This document shows positions 51,535 to 60,381 of a stretch of 64,000 bases of DNA, one piece after another; the first letter of the stretch is position 1, and every line of letters starts with the position of its first letter. A program made the translations under genes and the position numbers. Below the pieces are notes generated by a model. The model saw only the letters and a program-made list of their open reading frames with translations, had not been told where the DNA came from and did no database searches. The DNA comes from W0P28-013 sp051878315 (GTDB taxonomy: Bacteria; Bacteroidota; Bacteroidia; Bacteroidales; Paludibacteraceae), in contig JBJEJW010000063.1 of NCBI GenBank assembly GCA_051878315.1, positions 1 through 64,000 of the forward strand, written 5' to 3'.

Positions 51535-53826
51535 ATAAAAATTACAAAAACGAAAAAACAATTATTGCTTGTGGCAGCTCTTGCAAGTGCAATGTGGCTG
51601 TATGGTACTACCGACAACGAATATATTTGTGAAGGTGGTTCTGTTATCGATTCGGATTTGTGTTTACCGATCAATGGCTCGGTAACTGTATCTTTTGCTC
51701 ATATTGACAACTTGAGCTATTTTCGTTGGATACCATTAGGCGATTTGGATTTTGAAACTGGCTCATCAGATACAGATTCAACAGTAATCATCAAATCTAC
51801 CGGATATGGAAAAGGAACTATTCGGTTGCAATATCGTACGGGTGGGTGTACGTCAGCTTCTACTGTTGATGTCTTTAAGAGTTTTGAATTGCCTAATACG
51901 TTTTCTATTGCAGGACCTACATGTGTGGCTACCGGAGATGTTGTTGTCTATTCGGTTGATCCAATTTTAACGGTTAATCTTGCTCAAAACATTGGTATAG
52001 ATAACTATTACTGGAATATTAACGACTCTAAACCGGATTTTGTCGATAGTATTTATTATACGGCCGGCGATGGTAGTTCTATTACATTCAAAGTGGGGAC
52101 GTTGGGGGACAATGATGTATTGTCTGTCAATCTCGGTCAATGTAATAAGGATGATGTTTTGAAACGAGTGTCGTTAGTACTCGGGAAACGCGCGCCTACA
52201 CCAATAGTGCCTATTGATACTTGTGTGGAGTATGGTACGGCTCCTTTTTCGTTGGCTGTTCAGAATGCTGTTGAGGGGGTAACATACACTTGGGAAGCCC
52301 CTTCCAATTTTAATTTGTCGGCAATATCAGGCAATAGTGTAGTGGTAACACCGGATAATGCTTCGTCGGGAGAAATAAAAGTAACAGCCTCCTATACGGA
52401 CGAGCCTGCTTGCAGCGAAAGTTCTTCCACAATCAAAATCAACCGCAAATGGGGTACAAGTACGTCTATATCGAGTAATACTTCGTGTGTGGAAGTTGAA
52501 GCTGATAAATATTATAAATTTCAGTTGGAGGGTCAAATCCCCACCAATACAAAGATTCAGTGGGAATTGCCTGTGGGTTGGACATTCAAACCCAATACGG
52601 CACAAAATGGACAAACTATAGAAGCACGTCCGTTATCTGATGCGGCTCTGACCGGCGTGTTGAAAGCGTGGTCGTCTGCTTGCCCTTCCGAAACAGTTCA
52701 GAATGATACTGTTAGTTATACGGTTCATGTAATTCCGGCCTCTATCAATTCTATTTATGGCGACGACTGTCTTCGTGTAGGGCAAACTTATAAATTTTGG
52801 ATAGATACTATGGGTGTTCGTCCTGCTGCGCGGAGTTACACTTGGACAGCTCCCGGTTGTGATCTTACAACTTATACGGGTGATACGGTGTATATTACAC
52901 CTACAATAGCTACAACCTATTTACGGATTACTCCAAATGGCGATGGATGTAATGCCGCTTATGCACAACGTACTCTTGCTTTTTTGCCAACAGCACCGGA
53001 ATCCATTGTCATGCAGGACGCTTGCATTGCTTCGAATATGCCGGATACAATAACGTTGTCGTTGTCAGGCATCCTCTCAAATCAGACGTATGATTGGGTA
53101 TTGCCTACCGGATGGAGTATGCTTGCGTCAAATGAGGCTAAAACCCAAATCAGTGTGCGTACAACGGGTGTTGTCGGAACGCATACTATATCGGCATTTG
53201 CTGTAGGAACGAGTGCTTGTGGTAATTCGGATACAATCAGCAGTAATGTTGCCATAGCAGCAGTAAGTGGTGTTGTGTCATATAGTGCGGCTCTTGAAGC
53301 GTACAGCGTACAGCGGAATATAGCCGGCCATTTTTATTGGTATTTGTTGCATAATGGTGTACTTGTTGATGATGATGTTTTTGAGAATAATACAACGCGT
53401 GTAGCTTCTTATACGGATAGTTATTATCAACTTGGCGATTTGGCAAATAGTACAGAATATACAATCGTAGTAGAGCTTGAACTCGTCAATGGTTGTAGAG
53501 AACGTTGTACTTATGGTGCACCTATAAATTCTAATATAGAGTATCGTAGTGTACAACGTAGTTTAGTGGGGGCAAGACAATCTAAAACGAGTAATATGCT
53601 TGTGTCTCCTAATCCCACAAAAGACAATATTACAATATCTTTGGTGAATACGGATGTAAACCAACCATTTCAGATCAAGATTGTCAATATGAATGGTAGT
53701 GTGGTTTATGAAGCGAAAAATCTGGTTTCGTATAATGTGAATGTATCTACATGGCCGACTGGTCAATATGTTGTATTTGCATACCTTAATGATCGTCGCT
53801 TATCCGCTAAATTTATCAAGCAATAG
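51535..53826 (+). CDS. T9SS-secreted PKD/Ig-like repeat protein with an ATA at the expected start
   Basis: About 763 residues if read from ATA at 51535. The first codons then give (I/M)-KITKTKKQLLLVAALASAM, a normal signal peptide with a positive n-region. The first usual start codon in frame is TTG at 51565, which would leave a signal lacking its basic end. The body is a series of Ig/PKD-like repeats with Cys pairs and motifs such as VEGVTYTWEAPSNF, TKIQWELPVGWTF and QTYDWVLPTGWSM. The C-terminus (~80 residues, VSPNPTKDNITISL ... PTGQYVVFAYLNDRR) is a T9SS sorting domain. No catalytic motif is seen; structural or adhesive use is likely. AT-rich compared with its neighbours. Another secreted protein follows after 25 bp. 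Confidence 0.8.
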   Translation: MKITKTKKQLLLVAALASAMWLYGTTDNEYICEGGSVIDSDLCLPINGSVTVSFAHIDNLSYFRWIPLGDLDFETGSSDTDSTVIIKSTGYGKGTIRLQYRTGGCTSASTVDVFKSFELPNTFSIAGPTCVATGDVVVYSVDPILTVNLAQNIGIDNYYWNINDSKPDFVDSIYYTAGDGSSITFKVGTLGDNDVLSVNLGQCNKDDVLKRVSLVLGKRAPTPIVPIDTCVEYGTAPFSLAVQNAVEGVTYTWEAPSNFNLSAISGNSVVVTPDNASSGEIKVTASYTDEPACSESSSTIKINRKWGTSTSISSNTSCVEVEADKYYKFQLEGQIPTNTKIQWELPVGWTFKPNTAQNGQTIEARPLSDAALTGVLKAWSSACPSETVQNDTVSYTVHVIPASINSIYGDDCLRVGQTYKFWIDTMGVRPAARSYTWTAPGCDLTTYTGDTVYITPTIATTYLRITPNGDGCNAAYAQRTLAFLPTAPESIVMQDACIASNMPDTITLSLSGILSNQTYDWVLPTGWSMLASNEAKTQISVRTTGVVGTHTISAFAVGTSACGNSDTISSNVAIAAVSGVVSYSAALEAYSVQRNIAGHFYWYLLHNGVLVDDDVFENNTTRVASYTDSYYQLGDLANSTEYTIVVELELVNGCRERCTYGAPINSNIEYRSVQRSLVGARQSKTSNMLVSPNPTKDNITISLVNTDVNQPFQIKIVNMNGSVVYEAKNLVSYNVNVSTWPTGQYVVFAYLNDRRLSAKFIKQ

Positions 53827-53851
53827 TTTTAATGTTTAATTTTATATGAGT

Positions 53852-54844
53852 ATGAAAAAATTATTTTTTGTAATTGCATGTTTGTACTGTGCTGTTGCTG
53901 TGGGCATAGCGCAGCCTGTAGGTGCCGTATCTGGCGAATTTTCGGTTTCGGCTACTACGAAAGTCTATTTTGCAAATGGTAATTTGCAATACCATTGTGC
54001 AAATAAACAATGGCGTTTTGCATCGCACCAATATGATACTATTGGCGGTGCAAATATCAACTTGTCTGAAACGTATGATGGTTGGATCGATCTGTATGGT
54101 TGGAGTACGGAGAGTACCTATTTTGGTGTAAGTACTGCGACGGAAGAGTCGGATTACAGTGGCGATTTCGTCGATTGGGGTACTGCTGTTGGCGCCGGCT
54201 GGCGTACACTTACTATAGATGAGATTAAGTATTTGATAGGTTATAGGGGCACGGGACGCACCGATGCAGCAGCAAAATACGGCGTGGCATGTGTAGCCGG
54301 AATAGATGGTGTGATATTACTTCCCGATGAATGGGAACTTCCCGACGATGTCGCATTGTTTTTTACGTTCAACAGCGGTGTTTCTACAACAAGTAGTTGT
54401 GCCGATCATAATAATTATTCGGCGGAACAGTGGCAGAAATTGGAAGAAGCCGGTGCCGTTTTTTTGCCGGTTACGGGTATGAGGCATGGTTCCGAGATGC
54501 AGAACGAAAGCAATGAACCGAATACAGGTTTTTATTGGACAGGAAGTGTTAGCGGCGATGACGTTGCGAATTTGACTATTAGTGCACAATCTGTTCGCCC
54601 CAATCCAGACTATAGAGCGTATGCCGAGGCTGTGCGCCTTGTGTACAATGTGCCGAGCACGCCTACTGCCGTTGAGCAGGTGCCGATGCCGCTTGTTTAC
54701 ATTGAGTCGGGCCGTGTAGTGTGTGCCGAACCGATACGCATTTTCGACCTGCTTGGTCGCGATGTTACCGGTTCGAACGGCTCGCTCAAGGGCATTTATG
54801 TGGTGAAAACATCAAGTGCCATGCAAAAGGTGTTTGTTAATTAA
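53852..54844 (+). CDS. Secreted protein of the 'VYFANGNLQY' type with degenerate T9SS tail
   Basis: A 330-residue secreted protein, started at MKKLFFVIACLYCAVAV (an ATG two codons earlier is also possible); the signal ends near GIAQP. The body begins SVSATTKVYFANGNLQYHCA and continues WRFASHQYD, DLYGWSTESTYFG, WRTLTIDEIKYLIGYR and TGFYWTGSV. This is a family of secreted proteins common in Bacteroidales and Fibrobacteres, distantly like formylglycine-enzyme/lectin folds; its function is unknown. The last ~60 residues (RIFDLLGRDVTGSNGSLKGI) resemble a shortened T9SS sorting domain. Base composition changes from AT-rich to GC-rich near 54650, inside the gene. Confidence 0.75.
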   Translation: MKKLFFVIACLYCAVAVGIAQPVGAVSGEFSVSATTKVYFANGNLQYHCANKQWRFASHQYDTIGGANINLSETYDGWIDLYGWSTESTYFGVSTATEESDYSGDFVDWGTAVGAGWRTLTIDEIKYLIGYRGTGRTDAAAKYGVACVAGIDGVILLPDEWELPDDVALFFTFNSGVSTTSSCADHNNYSAEQWQKLEEAGAVFLPVTGMRHGSEMQNESNEPNTGFYWTGSVSGDDVANLTISAQSVRPNPDYRAYAEAVRLVYNVPSTPTAVEQVPMPLVYIESGRVVCAEPIRIFDLLGRDVTGSNGSLKGIYVVKTSSAMQKVFVN

Positions 54845-54890
54845 GGGTGAGATCAACAATTTTGCCAAAAAAAATTGCATGGTCCAATGG

Positions 54891-54926
54891 GTGTCGGCAG
54901 CAGACGTTGCCGACACTTGTTGTTTC
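54891..54926 (+). terminator. Terminator after the secreted protein gene
   Basis: A perfect 9-bp stem GTGTCGGCA/TGCCGACAC (54891-54899 with 54908-54916) is followed by the T-rich TTGTTGTTTC. Confidence 0.65.
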
Positions 54927-54996
54927 GTGGCACTCCTTGCCGATAAAAAATAGATGCCTGTCGGTGGAAGTTGGGTCGTTTTCGAAAAAAAAGTTG

Positions 54997-55004
54997 TATC
55001 TTTG
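54997..55004 (+). promoter_or_regulatory. -7 element for the first acyl-CoA ligase
   Basis: TATCTTTG lies 32 bp before the ATG. A TTG at 54971-54973 is 23 bp upstream, longer than usual. Confidence 0.55.
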
Positions 55005-55036
55005 TGGCGTGTTTTTTAACAAATCAATTCTACATT

Positions 55037-56686
55037 ATGCAACACGAAAGATTTCTACAAGCAATCGAAGACAGTATCAAAAACAATTGGGATTTTGATG
55101 CGCTGACCGACTACAATGGCGCCACATTGCAATATAAAGACTTGGCGCGCAAAATTGAGAAAATGCACATCATCTTTGCCGAGAGCGGTGTGCAAAAAGG
55201 CGACAAAATCGCGCTGTGCGGACGCAACAGTTCGCATTGGGGCGTGGCTTTCATTGCCACTGTAACCTACGGCGCTGTAGCAGTACCCATTCTTCACGAA
55301 TTCAAAGCCGACAATGTACACAGCATCGTGAACCACTCCGAGGCTAAATTGCTCTTCGTGGGCGACATCGTGTGGGAAAACTTGAACATCGATGTGATGC
55401 CCAATCTTGAAGGTGTGGTGCTGCTGAACGATTTCTCGTTGTTGGTGTCGCGCAACGACAAACTGACCTATGCACGCGAGCATCTGAACGAATTGTTTGG
55501 TCGCAAATATCCGAAAAATTTCCGTAAGGAGCATGTGTCGTATCACCGCGAGGAGGCCGACGAATTGGCTATCATCAACTACACATCTGGCACCACGAGC
55601 GACTCGAAAGGCGTGATGTTGCCGTATCGCTGCCTGTTGTCGAACCTGAATTTTGCCTACACGGCCGTGCCGCTCAAACAAGGCGATGCCGTCATCTCGA
55701 TGTTGCCCATGGCGCACATGTATGGTTTGGCGTTCGAGTTCATCTACGAAATTACGGTGGGCTGTCATCTCTACTTCCTGACACGCACGCCCAGCCCGAG
55801 TCTGATATTCAAGGCGTTTGCCGACATCAAACCGCGTCTGATTGTGTCGGTACCGCTGATTATCGAAAAGATTATCAAGAAAAATGTGTTGCCTAAACTC
55901 GAAACACCGACTATGAAATTCTTGCTCAAGATGCCATACATCAACAGCCAAATCAGAGCGCAAGTGCGCAACGAGATGGTCAAAGCCTTTGGCGGCAATT
56001 TCTTCGAGGTTATCATTGGCGGCGCTGCGTTCAATCAGGACATCGACAAACTGATGAAGTCTATCGAATTCCCATACACGGTGGGTTACGGTATGACGGA
56101 GTGCGGTCCTATCATCTGTTACGAGGATTGGCACAACTTTGCGGTGGCATCGTGCGGCAAGGCAGCGCTGAATATGGAGGTGAAAGTGCTGTCGCCCGAC
56201 CCGCAAAACATCGTTGGCGAAATTGTTTGCAAAGGCCCGAACGTGATGCTTGGCTACTACAAAAACGAAAAAGCCACGGCGCAGGTAATCGATGCCGACG
56301 GCTGGCTGCACACAGGCGACCTCGGTATTATCGATGCCGAAGGTAACGTCTTTATCAAAGGTCGCAGCAAAAATATGTTGCTTGGTCCGTCGGGGCAGAA
56401 TATTTATCCCGAAGAGATCGAAGACAAACTGAACAATATGCCGTTTGTGGCAGAGAGCATCGTAGTGCAACGCGAAGATAAATTGGTTGGTTTGGTTTAT
56501 CCCGATTTCGACGAGGCGTTCAAAAACGGTTTGGGTGACGACGATTTGGCACGCATTATGGAGCAAAACCGTGTCGAAGTGAATCACATGTTGCCTGCCT
56601 ACGAGCAAATTACGGCTATCGAAATCTATCACGAAGAGTTCGAAAAGACGCCGAAAAAGAGCATCAAACGTTTCATGTATCGTTAA
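55037..56686 (+). CDS. Long-chain acyl-CoA ligase (AMP-binding), paralogue 1
   Basis: A 549-residue adenylate-forming enzyme that activates fatty acids to acyl-CoA (or acyl-ACP). The P-loop-like motif is INYTSGTTSDSKGVMLPY. The adenine motif is GYGMTECGPIICYEDW, and DGWLHTGDLGIIDAEGNVFI then GRSKNMLLGPSGQNIYPEEI form the hinge and A8 region. The catalytic Lys lies in EKTPKKSIKRFMY at the C-terminus. The start is MQHERFLQAIEDSIKNNW; earlier codons in the frame overlap the -7 element. It is followed 85 bp later by a second copy, with which it shares a ~350-bp near-identical 3' tract. Confidence 0.92.
   Translation: MQHERFLQAIEDSIKNNWDFDALTDYNGATLQYKDLARKIEKMHIIFAESGVQKGDKIALCGRNSSHWGVAFIATVTYGAVAVPILHEFKADNVHSIVNHSEAKLLFVGDIVWENLNIDVMPNLEGVVLLNDFSLLVSRNDKLTYAREHLNELFGRKYPKNFRKEHVSYHREEADELAIINYTSGTTSDSKGVMLPYRCLLSNLNFAYTAVPLKQGDAVISMLPMAHMYGLAFEFIYEITVGCHLYFLTRTPSPSLIFKAFADIKPRLIVSVPLIIEKIIKKNVLPKLETPTMKFLLKMPYINSQIRAQVRNEMVKAFGGNFFEVIIGGAAFNQDIDKLMKSIEFPYTVGYGMTECGPIICYEDWHNFAVASCGKAALNMEVKVLSPDPQNIVGEIVCKGPNVMLGYYKNEKATAQVIDADGWLHTGDLGIIDAEGNVFIKGRSKNMLLGPSGQNIYPEEIEDKLNNMPFVAESIVVQREDKLVGLVYPDFDEAFKNGLGDDDLARIMEQNRVEVNHMLPAYEQITAIEIYHEEFEKTPKKSIKRFMYR
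56174..56524 (+). repeat. Near-identical tract shared by the two ligase genes, copy 1
   Basis: 351 bp match 57912-58262 with about three differences seen by eye. The flanking parts of the two genes differ much more. The tract covers the hinge/A8 coding region. Confidence 0.85.
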
Positions 56687-56697
56687 ACATAAAAAAT

Positions 56698-56752
56698 AAA
56701 CCGACAACTGCGGCCTATTGCGGCGAACAGCAGATTGTCGGTTTGTTGGTTT
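56698..56752 (+). terminator. Hairpin between the two ligase genes
   Basis: AAACCGACAA-CTGC pairs with GCAG-A-TTGTCGGTTT (one bulged A), followed by an interrupted T-rich tract. It may end or attenuate readthrough into the second ligase gene. Confidence 0.55.
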
Positions 56753-56771
56753 CACCAAAATAGTTTGTAAA

Positions 56772-58424
56772 ATGATGGAATTGGAAAGATTGAATATCCT
56801 CATCGAACGCTCGATTAAGGAGAATTGGGAACTCGACGCTTTGACCGATTACAAAGGTATTGCGTTGCAGTACAAAGAGGTGGCTCGCAAGATAGCAAAA
56901 ATACATCTGATGTACGAACAGTGCGGTCTGAAACGTGGCGACAAAGTGGCCTTGTGCGGGCGTAATAGTTCGCATTGGGGTGTTGCCTTTTTGGCGACAC
57001 TGACTTATGGCGCAGTAGCAGTTCCTATTTTGCACGAGTTCAAAGCCGACAATGTACACCGCATTGTGAATCACTCCGAAGCGCGTGTATTGTTTGTGGG
57101 GGACGTGGTCTGGGAAAATCTTGATATACAAGAGATGCCCAACCTCGACTGTGTGGTGTTGTTGACTGATTTTTCGTTGCCGGTAGCACGTTTGGCGCAT
57201 TTGCTCGATCGCCGCGACCACTTGAACGAGATGTTCGGCCAACGTTATCCGAAAGATTTTTCGCCTGCCGATGTAACCTACTATCACAATACGGCCGACG
57301 AATTGGCCATCATCAATTACACATCGGGCACAACGAGCGACTCGAAAGGTGTGATGTTGCCGTATCGCAGTTTGGAATCGAATGTAAAATTTGGCGATGA
57401 GGTGGTAAATCTGTCCAAAGGTGCGCCCGTTATCTCAATGTTGCCCATGGCGCACATGTATGGCATGGCGTTCGAATTTTTGTACGAATTTATCAAAGGT
57501 TGCCATGTCTATTTCCTGACACGCGTACCGAGTCCGCAAATCATTTTCAATGCGTTAGCCGAAGTAAAACCGCGCATCATTGTGGCTGTGCCGCTGATTA
57601 TCGAAAAAATTATTCGCAAAAAAGTGATGCCGAAACTTGAAACGCCCAGCATGAAATTGCTGCTTAAATTGCCGTATGTCAACAATGTTATCAAAAATAA
57701 GGTGCGTCAAACCATGATTGATGCTTTTGGTGGTAATTTTATGGAGGTGATTGTTGGCGGTGCCGCATTCAATCAAGAGGTCGAAAAATTGCTAAAAGAT
57801 ATTCAGTTCCCTTATACCGTGGGTTATGGCATGACGGAGTGCGGCCCTATCATCTGTTACGAGGATTGGCGCCAATTCGCTATGGCCTCGTGTGGCAAGG
57901 CTGCGCCACGCATGGAGGTGAAAGTGCTGTCGCCCGACCCGCAAAACATCGTTGGCGAAATTGTCTGCAAAGGTCCGAACGTGATGCTTGGCTACTACAA
58001 AAACGAAAAAGCCACGGCGCAGGTGATCGATGCCGACGGCTGGCTGCACACAGGCGACCTCGGTATTATCGATGCCGAAGGTAACGTCTTTATCAAAGGT
58101 CGCAGCAAAAATATGTTGCTTGGTCCGTCGGGGCAGAATATTTATCCCGAAGAGATCGAAGACAAACTGAACAATATGCCGTTTGTGGCAGAGAGCATCG
58201 TAGTGCAACGCGAAGATAAATTGGTTGGTTTGGTTTATCCCGATTTCGACGAGGCGTTCAAACAAGGCGTCAAAGATGAGGCACTGACACAGTTGATGGA
58301 ACAAAATCGTTTGGAAGTCAATAAATTACTCCCTGCCTACGAACAAATTACGGCTATCGAAATTTATCAGGAAGAGTTTGAAAAGACACCGAAAAAGAGT
58401 ATCAAACGTTTCATGTATAAATAA
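56772..58424 (+). CDS. Long-chain acyl-CoA ligase (AMP-binding), paralogue 2
   Basis: A 550-residue adenylate-forming ligase, clearly a tandem duplicate of the preceding gene. It has the same INYTSGTTSDSKGVMLPY, GYGMTECGPIICYEDW and EKTPKKSIKRFMYK motifs. Two adjacent ATG codons (56772 and 56775) are possible starts. N-terminal and middle parts have diverged (e.g. MYEQCGLKRGDKVALCGRNS against FAESGVQKGDKIALCGRNS), which suggests a different acyl-chain preference. No good promoter is seen in the gap, so it probably depends on readthrough. Confidence 0.92.
   Translation: MMELERLNILIERSIKENWELDALTDYKGIALQYKEVARKIAKIHLMYEQCGLKRGDKVALCGRNSSHWGVAFLATLTYGAVAVPILHEFKADNVHRIVNHSEARVLFVGDVVWENLDIQEMPNLDCVVLLTDFSLPVARLAHLLDRRDHLNEMFGQRYPKDFSPADVTYYHNTADELAIINYTSGTTSDSKGVMLPYRSLESNVKFGDEVVNLSKGAPVISMLPMAHMYGMAFEFLYEFIKGCHVYFLTRVPSPQIIFNALAEVKPRIIVAVPLIIEKIIRKKVMPKLETPSMKLLLKLPYVNNVIKNKVRQTMIDAFGGNFMEVIVGGAAFNQEVEKLLKDIQFPYTVGYGMTECGPIICYEDWRQFAMASCGKAAPRMEVKVLSPDPQNIVGEIVCKGPNVMLGYYKNEKATAQVIDADGWLHTGDLGIIDAEGNVFIKGRSKNMLLGPSGQNIYPEEIEDKLNNMPFVAESIVVQREDKLVGLVYPDFDEAFKQGVKDEALTQLMEQNRLEVNKLLPAYEQITAIEIYQEEFEKTPKKSIKRFMYK
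57912..58262 (+). repeat. Near-identical tract shared by the two ligase genes, copy 2
   Basis: Partner of the tract at 56174-56524, offset 1738 bp, in the same orientation. Confidence 0.85.
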
Positions 58425-58445
58425 TTCGGCGTGCTGTATGTCGTT

Positions 58446-59399
58446 TTAGCGGCCGAATATCACGTTTAATGTTTCTTCGATGGTGTGTGTGTGATGCCCG
58501 GCTACTACAAAGTGGTTGTCGTGTGCCTCAATGCAGAGTGTGGCATCGGGTGTTACGCGTATGCCACAGCGTAAGAGTGCCCGTTCGAGCCATAGTGCAG
58601 CCGTGCAGTTGCCACGAATCGTTACGGTCAGGTTACCCAACAGCGGTGCTATTTTGCAGTGGCCGTCGGTTTCGTCGAAATGATAGGCAGTGCTGCCAAA
58701 GGCTTCCTGAAATTTGCCTGTGAGCATCAAGTCTTCGGGAAGGCCCGTTTCTATGCCATGTTCGCCCATCAGCCAAATGCGGTCTGCCATTTGTAGCGCG
58801 AGGTCGAGTTCGTGGGTCGATAAGATAAATGTTTTGCGTGTATTCACCGATAGCCGCCGTAGTAGCAACATTATTTCGACTCTGTTTGGCAGGTCGAGGT
58901 GTGCGGTGGGCTCGTCAAGTAAGATGAGTGGCGTGTCCTGTGCCAAGGCTTTGGCTATGATGCCGCGTTGTTTCTCACCGTCGCTTACTTCGTTGATAAA
59001 ATAATGTGCTTTGTGCCACAGATTGACTTGTTCTAAAGCGGTTTTGACAATGTCGCGGTCATGTTGTCCGAGATAACCGTTCCATCCTGTGTATGGGAAT
59101 CGTCCCATCGCCACCAAATCGTATAGTGTCAGATTTTCGACGATGATATTGTCCGTCAGTACCAGTGATAATAGAGTGGCGCGTTTAGCATTCGATAGTT
59201 GTGTGATGTGTTGTCCTTGAATTAATACTTCGCCACCGAGCGGTTTTTGCAGTCCGGCCAAAGTGCGCAGCAGGGTGCTTTTGCCGGTGCCGTTAGTGCC
59301 TGTCAGGCAGATGAGGTCGCCGCTGTTGGCTGTCAGATTCAGGTCGTGCTGAATGATGTTTTTGCCGTAACCGATGTCCAAATGTTGCGTTGCTAACAC
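58446..59399 (-). CDS. ABC transporter ATP-binding protein (FecE/BtuD type)
   Basis: A 317-residue ATPase of a FecCD-type importer. Walker A is GTNGTGKSTLL, the signature is EVSDGEKQRG (in place of LSGGQ), Walker B is LILLDEPTAHLD, and the switch His lies in ILSTHELDLAL. The C-terminal ~100 residues extend beyond the core ATPase, as in some Bacteroidales members. The start is set at GTG 59399, one base after the permease stop (VLATQHLDIGYGKN); the longer frame runs back into the permease gene. Likely substrate: iron-siderophore, haem or cobalamin. Confidence 0.9.
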   Translation of the reverse strand: MLATQHLDIGYGKNIIQHDLNLTANSGDLICLTGTNGTGKSTLLRTLAGLQKPLGGEVLIQGQHITQLSNAKRATLLSLVLTDNIIVENLTLYDLVAMGRFPYTGWNGYLGQHDRDIVKTALEQVNLWHKAHYFINEVSDGEKQRGIIAKALAQDTPLILLDEPTAHLDLPNRVEIMLLLRRLSVNTRKTFILSTHELDLALQMADRIWLMGEHGIETGLPEDLMLTGKFQEAFGSTAYHFDETDGHCKIAPLLGNLTVTIRGNCTAALWLERALLRCGIRVTPDATLCIEAHDNHFVVAGHHTHTIEETLNVIFGR

Positions 59400-59400
59400 G

Positions 59401-60381
59401 TTATTTTTGTTTGAGAATAATCCAAATGATGATGGGTGCGCCGACCAAAGCACTGATGGCGTTTATGGGCAGCGTATAACCTTGTGCCGGCAGTTGTGTG
59501 GCAATGTCGCACAGCATCAGCAGCGAAGCACCACACAATATGCAACCGGTCAGCGTGATGCGGTGGTCGGCAGTGCGAAAAAGCCCACGCACTAAATGCG
59601 GCACAGCCATGCCAATGAATGCTATCGGTCCGGTGAATGCCGTCGTCGTGCCCGCTAACAGTGCCACAGCAACGATAATCAGTATGCGTGTGCGTGTGAT
59701 GTTGATGCCTAAACTTTGCGCATAATTTTCGCCAAGCAGCAGACCGTTTAGCGGTTTTTGCAGGGCGTAGGCCAGCACCAACCCGATGACGACCAAAGAT
59801 AGCATTACCCACATATAATTCCACCCAACGGCCGATAAACTGCCAAAAGTCCATACGACAAATAATTTCAGTGAGTCGGGGTTGCTCGCATTTTGGAGAA
59901 TGGTAACCAGCGAACCGGCTATTTGGCCAAACATGATGCCGACAATGAGCAACGAAACGGCTTGTCGCACCCGAAACGACACTGCCAACACCAACAACAG
60001 TACCAATACGGCACCGATGATGGCGGCACTTACCAATCCCCAACCGCTTTGTACGAATACGACGGGCAACAGACTACCGGCCAGCAGATAGATGGCGACA
60101 CCGAGACTTGCGCCCGAACTGACACCTAACACATACGGACCGGCTAACGGATTGCGAAACAACGTTTGCATAAGGAGGCCGGCCACCGAGATAGCTGCTC
60201 CTGTAACGATGGCAGTCAATGCTTTGGGTAAGCGAAAATTGTAGATAATGTTGTGATAGAGTTCATTGTTCGATACGAGTGCTTCGAACGGAACACTGCC
60301 GAAACAGACATCGCACACGAATAACACGCTTGTAATGGCAATTAATGCGGCGAATTGCAGTATGTTACGTTTGTTTCTCAT
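59401..60381 (-). CDS. FecCD-family ABC permease
   Basis: A 326-residue inner-membrane permease with about ten helices. It matches FecCD/BtuC: YNFRLPKALTAIVTGAAISV near the start, MQTLFRNPLAGPYVLGVSSG (the classic PL-A-P-x-x-LG motif), and GPIAFIGMAVPHLVRGLF, the coupling-helix region. Members import iron-siderophores, haem or vitamin B12 as dimers. It overlaps the binding-protein gene by 4 bp upstream and abuts the ATPase gene downstream, so the three form one operon. Confidence 0.94.
   Translation of the reverse strand: MRNKRNILQFAALIAITSVLFVCDVCFGSVPFEALVSNNELYHNIIYNFRLPKALTAIVTGAAISVAGLLMQTLFRNPLAGPYVLGVSSGASLGVAIYLLAGSLLPVVFVQSGWGLVSAAIIGAVLVLLLVLAVSFRVRQAVSLLIVGIMFGQIAGSLVTILQNASNPDSLKLFVVWTFGSLSAVGWNYMWVMLSLVVIGLVLAYALQKPLNGLLLGENYAQSLGINITRTRILIIVAVALLAGTTTAFTGPIAFIGMAVPHLVRGLFRTADHRITLTGCILCGASLLMLCDIATQLPAQGYTLPINAISALVGAPIIIWIILKQK

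Noticed and set aside
56687..56771. A separate promoter for the second acyl-CoA ligase gene
   Set aside because: The best match, TAGTTTG near 56761, is one base short of TAnnTTTG and has no -33 partner.
55055..56803. A 582-codon open frame antisense to the first ligase gene, and similar long antisense frames at 652-1641, 1693-2919, 21708-23309, 24120-25400 and 44373-45536
   Set aside because: Each lies opposite a gene with clear family motifs, is rich in His/Arg/Cys typical of antisense reading, and has no recognisable domain or promoter.
58424..58458. Inverted repeat ATTCGGC ... GCCGAAT between the second ligase and the ABC ATPase genes
   Set aside because: One arm lies inside the ATPase coding end, the loop is over 20 nt and no T-run follows, so it is not supported as a terminator.
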